Counted from the stretch's first letter, positions 1 to 6,753 are shown. The stretch is DNA of 10,643 nucleotides from Acidobacteriaceae bacterium (GCA_027307295.1 DAHUXF010000065.1:1-10643), one strand, 5' to 3'. The notes: generated from the sequence alone by a model not told the origin. Numbers and translations: made by a program.

Positions 1-88
1 GACATTTCTTTACCGGCTTATCGGAAAATTTCTGGATCTTTTCAAATTTGTGTTTGCACTTTTTACACTGATATTCGTAAAGCGGCAC
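1..88 (-). CDS. FmdB-family zinc-ribbon protein, N-terminal fragment
   Basis: Only the first 29 codons are in the window; the gene runs off the left edge. Read on the minus strand from a GTG start at 86-88 it gives (M)PLYEYQCKKCKHKFEKIQ and so on. This is the characteristic opening of the FmdB/CxxC_CxxC_SSSS family of small putative regulatory proteins: M-P-x-Y-E-Y-x-C-x-x-C-x-x-x-F-E. Cys8 and Cys11 form the first zinc knuckle, and Cys29, the last complete codon, would begin the second CxxC. The start is chosen because an AAGGTG sequence lies about 7 nt upstream and the family motif begins immediately after it. Family members are usually 60-110 residues and of unknown biochemical role. An extended -10 element upstream (137-145) suggests its own promoter. 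The family call is firm; the function is not known. Confidence 0.85.
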   Translation of the reverse strand, partial: MPLYEYQCKKCKHKFEKIQKFSDKPVKKC

Positions 89-136
89 GGAAACGCACCT
101 TTTTTGAGCTGATATTCAAGAATTTAAACTGGTGTG

Positions 137-145
137 ATTTTAGCA
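137..145 (-). promoter_or_regulatory. Candidate extended -10 promoter for the fmdB-like gene
   Basis: On the minus strand the sequence TGCTAAAAT is an extended -10 element (TGn plus a 5/6 match to TATAAT). It lies about 49 nt upstream of the GTG start and just downstream of the neighbouring gene's terminator. No good -35 hexamer is visible: the corresponding position falls in the terminator T-run. Motif-based inference only. Confidence 0.35.
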
Positions 146-160
146 GAGCTGCACGGGAGT

Positions 161-188
161 AAAAAAGCCAGCGCAAACACGCTGGCTT
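161..188 (-). terminator. Intrinsic terminator of the DUF892 gene
   Basis: Read on the minus strand, a perfect 9-bp stem (AAGCCAGCG / CGCTGGCTT, at 180-188 and 165-173) with a 6-nt loop is followed by a run of T (complement of 161-166). It starts about 22 nt after the stop codon of the DUF892 gene at 211. On the plus strand the stem is followed by TTTCTGCTTTT, but no plus-strand gene ends here. Confidence 0.85.
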
Positions 189-210
189 TCTGCTTTTGGT
201 GGAGGGTTCC

Positions 211-708
211 TCAGGCTGCCTGCGCTTCCAGATTAATTTCTCCGGCAAGCTCGGTCAGCTTCATGTCAGTTTCTTTTTCTTCGTTCAGTGTTTGGTGCAG
301 GAGCTGCACCCAATCATTGCGCCCCAGGAGTTGTGCATAGGTGCTGACGGTGCCGTAGGCGGCGATTTCATAATGTTCCACACGTTGAGCGCCGGCAATC
401 AGGCCTGCATTCAGGACTTCAGGCACGGCATTGGCTTTCAGCAATTCTGCGTTGTCCTTGATGATCCCTTCCATTCCTTTGCATTTCTTGTCTTCGCGGT
501 CCACGTTTTTTCCAAGCTGGTCAAAAATCTGGTCCAGCCGGCGTACGTGCTCACGGCTTTGCTCAAGATGCTTGGTGAATCCGGCTTTCAATTCCGGTGA
601 TGTGGCTTTTTCAATCAGCTTGGGCAAGGCTTCAAGAATCTGGTTTTCTGCGGAATAAAGGTCCTGCAGCTCCTCAACAAAAAGTTCGTGTAAAGATTCC
701 AGTTTCAT
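211..708 (-). CDS. DUF892 / YciF-like ferritin-like stress protein
   Basis: The 165-residue protein matches the DUF892 (YciE/YciF) family over its whole length, a four-helix ferritin-like fold linked to general stress. Family landmarks are LHELFVEELQDLYSAENQIL at residues 6-25, SREHVRRLDQIFDQLG at 51-66, AGAQRVEHYEIAAYGT at 105-120 and TLNEEKETD at 140-148. Acidic residues Glu21, Glu53, Glu111, Glu114, Glu144 and Asp148 sit at plausible positions for a helical-bundle di-metal site, but that assignment is tentative. The start at 708 is preferred over an in-frame ATG at 813 because an ideal AAGGAGA ribosome site lies 8 nt upstream (717-723) and the family's homology begins here. It has no signal peptide, so it is cytosolic. 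It stands alone, with a terminator downstream and a divergent rsmI upstream. Family members are often stress-induced; no regulator site was recognised here. Confidence 0.93.
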   Translation of the reverse strand: MKLESLHELFVEELQDLYSAENQILEALPKLIEKATSPELKAGFTKHLEQSREHVRRLDQIFDQLGKNVDREDKKCKGMEGIIKDNAELLKANAVPEVLNAGLIAGAQRVEHYEIAAYGTVSTYAQLLGRNDWVQLLHQTLNEEKETDMKLTELAGEINLEAQAA

Positions 709-716
709 TCGGTTTG

Positions 717-723
717 TCTCCTT
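717..723 (-). promoter_or_regulatory. Ribosome binding site deciding the DUF892 gene start
   Basis: AAGGAGA on the minus strand, 8 nt before the ATG at 708. It fixes the start and excludes the 35-residue upstream extension, which reads into the divergent rsmI leader. Confidence 0.8.
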
Positions 724-803
724 TTGCGTTTGGATGCGAATGATGCAGCAGGCTGATGCTATGCTTGAGCCGCAGAGCTGGAATTCCAGAGAGACAGGAC
801 AGA

Positions 804-1664
804 ATGGCAGCACCAGAGCGCACCAGAGCAGGCACGCTTTTTGTGGTGGCCACTCCCATTGGCAACCTGGAAGACATCACCTATCGCGCCGTCCGCATCC
901 TGCGGGAGGCCGATCTCATTGCCTGTGAGGACACGCGCCACACGGCAAAGCTGTTGCAGCATTACGGCATCGATAAGCCGCTCATCAGCTATCACGAGCA
1001 CAATGAGTCTTTCCGCGCTGAGGAACTGGCGGGCAAGCTGGAAGCAGGATTGAACGTGGCCCAGGTCTCTGACGCAGGCATGCCCGGCATTGCCGATCCT
1101 GGATATCGCGTGGTCCGGCTGGCCATTGAGCGGGGCATTGCAGTTGTGCCCGTGCCAGGCCCTTCAGCCCTGGTTGCAGCGCTGGCGGCAAGCGGCTTGC
1201 CCACCGATCATTTTGAGTTCCATGGCTTCCTTCCGGCAAAGCTGGGGCAGAGGCGCACGCTGCTGGAATCTCTGCGGGAATCACGCCATGTTCATGTGTT
1301 CTATGAAGCGCCACATCGCATTGCAGATACGCTTAAAGACATTGCAGAAATTTTAGGGGAAGACCGGCCCGTGGTACTGGCGCGCGAGCTGACCAAAGTA
1401 CATGAGGAGTTTGTCCGGGGATTGGCGGGGAAGATTTTAAACGAGTCCCAGGCGCGCGAGTTGAAAGGCGAGATTACTTTGTTGATTGGCAAGAATGAAG
1501 CGCAACAGGCAACAAGACCCGCTCCAAATCTTGCGAAGCGGCTGGAAGAAATCATGCGGGAGCAGGCTCTTGACGAGAAAGCTGCGCTCAAAGCTTTAGC
1601 CAGGGAGACAGGACTTTCCCGAAGCGAAGTCTACCGCGAACTGCAACGCCACCGTGGCCGTTGA
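804..1664 (+). CDS. rsmI: 16S rRNA (cytidine1402-2'-O)-methyltransferase RsmI
   Basis: The product is a SAM-dependent tetrapyrrole-methylase-fold enzyme that 2'-O-methylates C1402 in the decoding centre of 16S rRNA. Motifs run in family order: VATPIGNLEDIT at residues 15-26, CEDTRHTAKLL at 41-51, VSDAGMPGIADPG at 88-100 (the family usually has SDAGTPLISDPG), VPGPSALVAAL at 117-127, FHGFLP at 139-144, YEAPHRI at 167-173 and ELTKVHEE at 195-202. The C-terminal tail (about 245-286) is the small helical domain typical of RsmI. From the ATG at 804 the protein has 286 residues, the usual length. An in-frame ATG at 756 would add 16 residues unlike the family, and an AGGA lies just before 804. It is divergent from the DUF892 gene and convergent with the DUF4440 gene, so probably monocistronic. 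No clear terminator was found. Confidence 0.97.
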   Translation: MAAPERTRAGTLFVVATPIGNLEDITYRAVRILREADLIACEDTRHTAKLLQHYGIDKPLISYHEHNESFRAEELAGKLEAGLNVAQVSDAGMPGIADPGYRVVRLAIERGIAVVPVPGPSALVAALAASGLPTDHFEFHGFLPAKLGQRRTLLESLRESRHVHVFYEAPHRIADTLKDIAEILGEDRPVVLARELTKVHEEFVRGLAGKILNESQARELKGEITLLIGKNEAQQATRPAPNLAKRLEEIMREQALDEKAALKALARETGLSRSEVYRELQRHRGR

Positions 1665-1707
1665 TCTTACATATATGCTTAAGAAAGAAAGTTTTCATTC
1701 TAAGGTT

Positions 1708-2241
1708 TCACTCTGCGGAAGTGTGATCGTGAACAATCCGCCAACCGGCCGGCATTTTTTTCATCACCAGGGTAAATAAGCCGTGGGGCTGTTTGCCATC
1801 GGACATGGTGAGCTGCCATTTTCCGGTCACTACGGCGGCACGTCTTCCCAGCACATCAATTTTCAGGTCCTGAAATTCCAGCTTGCCCATCTCCTTGCCT
1901 TCCGCCTGATAGCGCTGGCGGTAGCGAAGCAGCGTGGGCTCCCACCCCTGCGTGATGGATGCCCCGGAGAAAAAGGTGAGATCGGGCGAGTGCCAATATC
2001 CCTGCATAAAGCCTTCCAGCTTGCCATGGTTCCAGGCTTCAATCTGGGACACAAGGACATGCTTGATGCCTTCTTCCATCTCAGCACGGATTTCCGCCGG
2101 CGCTTCCGGTTGTTGCACGTCAGATTGTTGCACCTCAGAGTCGGAAGGCGGTGTGTTGTTCTGGGACGGCGCGGATGTGGTTTGTGGCTGTATGCCAAGA
2201 AAGAGCGGGACCAACAGTAAAGCGATGAGATGGTTGCGCAT
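1708..2241 (-). CDS. Secreted DUF4440 / SnoaL-like protein
   Basis: A 177-residue protein. The N-terminus (MRNHLIALLLVPLFLGIQ) is a short basic then hydrophobic signal sequence. A Ser/Pro/Gln-rich linker (about 20-50) follows, then a compact NTF2-like domain (about 52-177). Landmarks are VSQIEAWNHGKLEGFMQGYW at 64-83, DLTFFSGA at 87-94, ITQGW at 96-100, RRAAVVTGKW at 133-142, and a C-terminal GWRIVHDHTS at 166-175. This layout (AW-x-x-G-D/K, a G-W core, then a terminal W-[RK]-I-V-x-D-H-[TS]) is typical of DUF4440/SnoaL-like proteins. These share a cone-shaped fold and are often of unknown function or calcium/calmodulin-kinase-II-association-like. No lipobox Cys is present, so it is likely periplasmic or exported. 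The start at 2241 puts the signal peptide at the N-terminus. In-frame ATGs up to 2316 would add a charged 25-residue extension, and no good ribosome site supports any of them. The partner or substrate is unknown. Confidence 0.85.
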   Translation of the reverse strand: MRNHLIALLLVPLFLGIQPQTTSAPSQNNTPPSDSEVQQSDVQQPEAPAEIRAEMEEGIKHVLVSQIEAWNHGKLEGFMQGYWHSPDLTFFSGASITQGWEPTLLRYRQRYQAEGKEMGKLEFQDLKIDVLGRRAAVVTGKWQLTMSDGKQPHGLFTLVMKKMPAGWRIVHDHTSAE

Positions 2242-2390
2242 AAGCGGCCATTGTAAGGCGATTCGCCCTTCCTCTTCTAAGGCTTTTTCTTGAAACATTT
2301 TTGGTGCACATGGCAAGACAAACTAAAGTCACATGACAAATATGGGCATTCATTGACCCAGGGCGCTCAAATAGGTTATTTTCTCAAGAC

Positions 2391-2458
2391 TTGGAGAGAT
2401 TTTTGATCTCCAACAGAAGTGCCGGAAAGTTTGTACGTCTCTTCCCCCAAGACAGACG
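2391..2458 (+). promoter_or_regulatory. Two stem-loops in the leader of the kinase gene
   Basis: Stem-loop one is TTGGAGA (2391-2397) paired with TCTCCAA (2407-2413), 7 bp perfect with a 9-nt loop. Stem-loop two is CGTCT+CTT (2436-2443) paired with AAG+AGACG (2449-2451 and 2454-2458). That gives 8 bp with a 2-nt bulge and a CCCCC loop. Both lie within 100 nt upstream of the kinase ATG at 2492, which has no recognisable Shine-Dalgarno. A TTGACC at 2353-2358 could be a -35 element, but no convincing -10 follows. Whether the stems act in RNA or DNA is unknown. Confidence 0.4.
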
Positions 2459-2491
2459 AGGGCGCCACCTGCGTCGCAAAAAATAGCCCCC

Positions 2492-4495
2492 ATGATGTCT
2501 CTTCAAACCGTTGGCAGGTACGAAATTACGGGTGAGCTCGGCCGCGGCGCCATGGGCGTTGTGTACAAGGCCCTTGATCCCACCATTGGCAGGACCGTTG
2601 CGCTCAAAACCATGCGGCTTGACGTGCATGGGTTGGATGCACAGGAAATGGTGCGTCGTTTTCAGAATGAAGCCCGCGCTGCCGGCGTATTAAACCATCC
2701 CAACATCGTCACCATCTATGACGCCGGAGAACAGGACGGCATCTTCTACATTGCCATGGAGTTCATTGAAGGAACCACGCTCCATGAGCTGCTTACGGAA
2801 AAGCGGGTCTTGGCCACCGATGAAGTTCTGCAACTGGCGAGACAGATCAGCCGTGGGCTGGATTACGCGCACTCCAACGGAATTGTTCATCGTGACATCA
2901 AGCCGGCCAACATCATGATTACGCCGAACGGCACGGTGAAGATCATGGATTTCGGGATTGCAAAGTCCGGCGGGCAGGTCACCAATACCGGGCAGGTGCT
3001 GGGCACGCCGAACTATATGTCGCCGGAGCAGGTTAAAGGCAAGCCGCTGGATGGGCGCTCTGACCTCTTCAGCCTGGGCGTAATTCTGTACGAAATGCTG
3101 ACGGGCGAAAAGCCGTTCGTCGGCCAGAACGTTACCACCATCATCTATAAGATTGTCAATGAGACCCCGATCACGCCACGCGATCTGGATGTGACTGTCC
3201 ATCCCGGTTTGAGCGCGATTGTCACCAAGGCACTGGCCAAAGCGCCTGACGATCGCTACCAGAGCGGCGCGGACATGGTGCGCGATCTGGAAAATTACAA
3301 ACTGTCAGGACCAGTGCGCACCGGTTCCAGGGGGGCCCGGCCAGGCTCGGCCCAGCCGCAGGACAAAACGGTGGTGCTGCCCGTGGAAGTTGTCTCCGGC
3401 GGCACTGTGCAGATGGGAGCGGCGGCAGCGGCTCCGGCCAAAGGGCCCGTTGCCGTGGGGCGTCCTACCACCAAAATCTTTAAGTCCAAGCGGAGCCAGT
3501 TGATTGCCACCATTATCGCAGTTGTAGTGGTGGGCTCTGCCATGGGCGGATACTCCTATCATCGGACGCAGCTGAAGATGCGCCAACTGGCGGAGCAGAT
3601 CAAGGCCAAAGAAGCTGAGCAGCAACGGCAGCCCATCGCCATTGCCATCCCCGCGCCCACTCCAGAAAAAGAAGTGATTGCTTCGGATACCACCGTGCGG
3701 TACTTCAACCGCAAGGGCAACGGACAAAAACAAACAGTACCGTTCAAAGCAACCAGCTCACCCAACAAAGTTTTTATTGAGCAGAGTGAATTAAAGCTCT
3801 CATCGCAGCCGCAGGGCGCAAAAGTGGAAATTGACGGCTGGAGTGAACCGAACTGGATTACTCCATTTACTGCGTCACACCTGGCTGCGGGGAACCACAC
3901 CATTGTATTCACCAAGGCAGGTTATTTGCAGCAGACACGTTTGGTGGAATCCAGCACCAGCAAGAGCGTGGATGTGACAGCGGAATTGACTCCGGCGGTA
4001 TCAACGCTGGTGGTTTCCAGCAACCCGCAAGCCGCCAGCGTGTGGGTTGATGGAAAAGATAGCGGCATGATTACACCCGCACAATTGACCGTGGACAAAG
4101 GCCCTCACCGGGTGACGGTAAAAAAGCCGGGATTTAAGGATGCATCCATGGATGCTTCTTTTTCTGAAGGGCAGACGGTAAGTTTTTCTCCGGTGCTGCT
4201 CAGCGCGAACCAGCAGACGGAGGATGCCAAGAGCACCAATTTATTGCGCCGCATTTTCGGCTCAGACACAGTCCCTGAAGGCAAGGGACTGGTGCATATC
4301 CGTACCGATCCTGAAGGCGCGTCCATCATCATTGACGGCAAACCGGCGCCGAAAAAGACCAATGCACGTTGGCCGGCTGATCCGGGCGTCTACAGCATTG
4401 TTCTGCAACTGAGCGGGTACAAATCCGTGCACCGGAACGTCAGGGTGCAAAAAGGCCGTGTTGTGAATATTGACGAGATCCTTGAGAAACAATAA
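2492..4495 (+). CDS. Transmembrane Ser/Thr protein kinase with three PEGA domains
   Basis: A 667-residue PknB/Hanks-type kinase. The catalytic domain (about 8-270) is complete. It has a glycine loop G17-R-G19-A-M-G22, VALK with Lys39, a plausible helix-C Glu60, HRDIKPAN with catalytic Asp135 (an RD kinase), DFG at 153-155, an activation loop with Ser159, Thr164, Thr166 and Thr172, and SPE at 177-179. A basic, Ala/Pro-rich juxtamembrane linker (about 272-335) leads to one membrane helix (about 336-355). A charged linker follows, then three PEGA repeats at about 434-500, 504-569 and 599-664. Each opens with a variant of SxPxGAxVxIDG (QPQGAKVEIDG, NPQAASVWVDG, DPEGASIIIDG). The kinase should therefore be cytoplasmic and the PEGA part extracytoplasmic, possibly sensing or binding the envelope. 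The start could be either Met of MMSL; no ribosome site is evident. The FHA-GAF-cyclase follows after 9 nt, so the two are almost certainly co-transcribed. The ligand and substrates are unknown. Confidence 0.97.
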   Translation: MMSLQTVGRYEITGELGRGAMGVVYKALDPTIGRTVALKTMRLDVHGLDAQEMVRRFQNEARAAGVLNHPNIVTIYDAGEQDGIFYIAMEFIEGTTLHELLTEKRVLATDEVLQLARQISRGLDYAHSNGIVHRDIKPANIMITPNGTVKIMDFGIAKSGGQVTNTGQVLGTPNYMSPEQVKGKPLDGRSDLFSLGVILYEMLTGEKPFVGQNVTTIIYKIVNETPITPRDLDVTVHPGLSAIVTKALAKAPDDRYQSGADMVRDLENYKLSGPVRTGSRGARPGSAQPQDKTVVLPVEVVSGGTVQMGAAAAAPAKGPVAVGRPTTKIFKSKRSQLIATIIAVVVVGSAMGGYSYHRTQLKMRQLAEQIKAKEAEQQRQPIAIAIPAPTPEKEVIASDTTVRYFNRKGNGQKQTVPFKATSSPNKVFIEQSELKLSSQPQGAKVEIDGWSEPNWITPFTASHLAAGNHTIVFTKAGYLQQTRLVESSTSKSVDVTAELTPAVSTLVVSSNPQAASVWVDGKDSGMITPAQLTVDKGPHRVTVKKPGFKDASMDASFSEGQTVSFSPVLLSANQQTEDAKSTNLLRRIFGSDTVPEGKGLVHIRTDPEGASIIIDGKPAPKKTNARWPADPGVYSIVLQLSGYKSVHRNVRVQKGRVVNIDEILEKQ

Positions 4496-4504
4496 CGGCA
4501 CAAT

Positions 4505-6187
4505 ATGGCACGGCTCATCATCTCCTCGCCCGATGGAAAAAGCGGCATTCTTGAACTGAATAAGCCGGTGCTCACCCTGGGCCGGGGCAATGCCAATGAT
4601 CTTGTCCTGAACGACTCCAGCGTAAGCCGCTTTCACGCGGTCATCAAGCTTAAAGAAAATTCCATTTTCATTGCCGACCGTGGCAGTACCAATGGCCTGG
4701 TTCTCAACGGGCAGAGAATTACTCACGAAACCGAACTGGCAAATGGCGACATTGTTATTGTGGGCCGTTATGAGCTGCGCCTGGAAGCCGTGGATGAAAA
4801 GGGGATTCAGGTCCGGCGCGGCAAATGGCCTTCCACACTGAACCAGGTGCTGCAGCGGCACGGAGATTCCGCCGTGCCACAGCAGGACGCCAAAGCTCCC
4901 GGCAGTGACCAGTTGGACCTGGGTACTCGCATTAAAAAGCTGAAGCGGGAAAACTACCTGCTGACCGTGCTGTATGAGGCCGGCAAGGCCCTCAACTCCA
5001 GGCTTGGCTTGAATGGCATCTGTGAGCAGGTGGTCTCACTGGCGTGCCGCATTGAAGGCGTGGAACGCGGCTTTGTCATGCTGTTTGATGAGCAGGGAGA
5101 AGGGGCCACGCAGACCGAGGTCTGCTATCGCGACCCTTCCGGCGCTGACAACCGCCCACAGATTATTTTGAGCAAGAGTGTTCTGGAGCTGGTCCGCAGG
5201 GAAAAGCAGCCAATCCTGATTGATGACATCACCGCCGATGAACGCTTCAGCGGCAGCGAAAGCATGAAGATTTCCGGATTACGCTCCGCCATGTGCGCGC
5301 CGCTCATTGGCACGGACCGTATCTTCGGCATCCTGTATGTGGACAACATGGAGAAAACGTCAGCCTTTACGCAGGAGGAGTTGAACGTATTTGCGCTGGT
5401 GGCGGCGCAGGCGGGCGTGGCCATTGACAATACGGTGGCGCATGAGAAGATTGCGCAACAATCCTTGCAGCGGTCGGCCCTGGAGCGCTTTCTCTCGCCT
5501 GAAGTGGCGGAGATGGTGGTGGCCAACCCGGACATTCGACTGGGTGGCGTGAACCAGGAAGTCACCGTGATGTTTGCCGATATTCGCGGCTTCACGCACA
5601 TGAGCGAAAATCTGGAACCAGGACGCGTGGTGGAGATCCTGAACGAATATTTCACGCGCGTTACGGACGTGATTTTTGATAACAGCGGCACGCTGGACAA
5701 ATACATGGGTGACGCCGTAATGGCGGTGTATGGCACTCCAATTTCCAAGGGCAATGATGCCGCCAATGCCGTGAATTCGGCCATACAGATTCAGCGTCTG
5801 CTGGTGGAGTTGAACCGGGACGCGGCGGCGCGAAAATGGCCGGAGCTGCGCGTGGGCATTGGCATCAATACCGGCCACGCGATTGCCGGCAATATTGGAT
5901 CACCCCGCCGGCTGGATTACACTGTGGTAGGCGATGCGGTCAACACTGCGCAGCGGCTGATGTCCAACGCCACGGGTGGCCAGATCCTGATTTCTGAGTC
6001 CACGGCCAGGAAGGTAGGCACTGTATTTGATCTGGTCCGCCTGCCTATGCTGAAGGTGAAGGGCCGCAGCGAATCGGTGCCGGTCTTTAGCGTGGGCTGG
6101 GCAGAGAAACCGGATGCAAGCATGGCCACGACAAAGAAAAGGCGCCCCATTCGAGGCGCCACGCAAGTCCGAAAGGCTTCTACTTAG
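4505..6187 (+). CDS. FHA-GAF-class III adenylate/guanylate cyclase
   Basis: A 560-residue soluble protein. An FHA domain spans about 1-93, with LGRG (25-28), SRFHA (41-45) and GSTNG (60-64), the conserved phosphothreonine-binding loops. A short coiled segment (about 135-165) joins it to a GAF domain (about 165-312), and a helical linker ERFLSPEVAE (327-336) precedes the class III cyclase domain (about 348-535). The two metal-binding aspartates are Asp359 (FADIRGF) and Asp403 (DKYMGD). The purine-selecting pair is Lys399 and Thr473 (LDYTVVGD), and the transition-state pair is Asn480 and Arg484 (VNTAQR). All catalytic residues are thus present for a homodimer. Lys-Thr is the class IIIb pattern, which favours ATP and cAMP. 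The basic tail (540-560) is encoded over the terminator of the opposing gene, and the last 8 bp overlap that gene. It lies 9 nt after the kinase gene, whose phosphorylation could be read by the FHA domain. Activity and partner are inferred. Confidence 0.97.
   Translation: MARLIISSPDGKSGILELNKPVLTLGRGNANDLVLNDSSVSRFHAVIKLKENSIFIADRGSTNGLVLNGQRITHETELANGDIVIVGRYELRLEAVDEKGIQVRRGKWPSTLNQVLQRHGDSAVPQQDAKAPGSDQLDLGTRIKKLKRENYLLTVLYEAGKALNSRLGLNGICEQVVSLACRIEGVERGFVMLFDEQGEGATQTEVCYRDPSGADNRPQIILSKSVLELVRREKQPILIDDITADERFSGSESMKISGLRSAMCAPLIGTDRIFGILYVDNMEKTSAFTQEELNVFALVAAQAGVAIDNTVAHEKIAQQSLQRSALERFLSPEVAEMVVANPDIRLGGVNQEVTVMFADIRGFTHMSENLEPGRVVEILNEYFTRVTDVIFDNSGTLDKYMGDAVMAVYGTPISKGNDAANAVNSAIQIQRLLVELNRDAAARKWPELRVGIGINTGHAIAGNIGSPRRLDYTVVGDAVNTAQRLMSNATGGQILISESTARKVGTVFDLVRLPMLKVKGRSESVPVFSVGWAEKPDASMATTKKRRPIRGATQVRKAST
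6141..6160 (-). terminator. Likely intrinsic terminator of the HhH gene, inside the cyclase gene
   Basis: Read on the minus strand, GGCGCC (6155-6160) pairs with GGCGCC (6141-6146) across an 8-nt loop, and TTTTCTTTG follows. It starts about 20 nt after the stop of the HhH gene (6180). The element is embedded in the last codons of the cyclase gene. The stem is only 6 bp but entirely G-C. Confidence 0.5.
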
Positions 6188-6563
6188 AAGCAGCGGCGCC
6201 CTTCTTTGTTTTTGTTGCTCCTGCCGCATGGTGCGCAATGATCTTGTCCTTGATCTGGTCGTACGTTGCTGCCGGCACTATCTTGCGGGTTAAAAGGTCG
6301 CGCTTGGTGTTATAGGGGCGTCCATCAATAATCTTCTGGCTGTAGGCGTCGCCGATTCCAGGAAGCGCGGAAAGCTCTTCCTTGGTGGCGGCATTGATAT
6401 CTACCAGATCAGATTTCTTGGTTTTCTTTGCTGTCTCGTCACTGGAACTCTTCTTGGCTGGGGCTGCTTCTTTGCCGTCGCCGCCGCCCTGTGCAAAACC
6501 CATGTTGGTCAGCAGGGCCAAGGCAAACAGCGCGGCCAGTAATCGAATGTTTTTCCCAAACAT
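6180..6563 (-). CDS. Secreted ComEA-like helix-hairpin-helix protein
   Basis: A 127-residue protein with a clear signal peptide (basic MFGKNIR, then the hydrophobic run LLAALFALALL, cleavage probably after Ala24 in GFA-Q). A Lys/Ser/Ala-rich low-complexity linker (about 30-52) follows. The helix-hairpin-helix region (about 53-107) contains VDINAATKEELSALPGIGDA (54-73), the standard ComEA/HhH_3 signature, then KIIDGRPY (77-84) and TYDQIKDKI (100-108). The tail is Lys/Ala-rich. Such domains bind double-stranded DNA without sequence preference. The start is set by AAGGAG at 6574-6579, 10 nt upstream, and a TTGACA/TAGACT promoter precedes it. No other competence gene is in view, so a DNA-uptake role is not supported by context. 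The 3' end overlaps the convergent cyclase gene by 8 bp. Confidence 0.9.
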   Translation of the reverse strand: MFGKNIRLLAALFALALLTNMGFAQGGGDGKEAAPAKKSSSDETAKKTKKSDLVDINAATKEELSALPGIGDAYSQKIIDGRPYNTKRDLLTRKIVPAATYDQIKDKIIAHHAAGATKTKKGAAASK

Positions 6564-6616
6564 AATAGGAATTCTCCTTATTGGCTAGAGATGGTGCTAC
6601 TCCCGTTGAGATGTAA

Positions 6617-6646
6617 AGTCTAGGTGCTGGAAGATAGGATTGTCAA
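6617..6646 (-). promoter_or_regulatory. Sigma-70-type promoter of the HhH gene
   Basis: On the minus strand there is a perfect TTGACA (complement of 6641-6646), an 18-bp spacer and TAGACT (complement of 6617-6622; 4/6 to TATAAT). Transcription would begin near 6610, giving a leader of about 45 nt containing the AAGGAG ribosome site at 6574-6579. Confidence 0.6.
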
Positions 6647-6714
6647 AAAACATGCCGGGATGCAGCGCGGGAAAACGGCCAAAACCCACTGCTCACAATT
6701 AACGAAAGGTTGAC

Positions 6715-6753
6715 CCCTCAGAGAGGGCCTTTGCCGCTGCGCTGCCGCAGCGG
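6715..6753 (-). repeat. Two tandem hairpins downstream of the unknown gene
   Basis: CCGCTGCG (6734-6741) pairs with CGCAGCGG (6746-6753) over a 4-nt loop, and CCCTC (6715-6719) pairs with GAGGG (6723-6727) over AGA. They lie 16 nt beyond the stop codon of the minus-strand gene ending at 6769. They could end or protect its transcript, but no T-tract follows either stem, so calling them a terminator is uncertain. Confidence 0.45.

Noticed and set aside
756..803. Upstream in-frame ATG as the rsmI start
   Set aside because: It adds 16 residues unlike the family, while the ATG at 804 gives the usual 286-residue length.
1665..1707. Imperfect inverted repeat between rsmI and the DUF4440 gene (CTTAAG ... 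CTAAG)
   Set aside because: Several mismatches and wobble pairs leave no stable stem, and there is no proper T-run for either gene.
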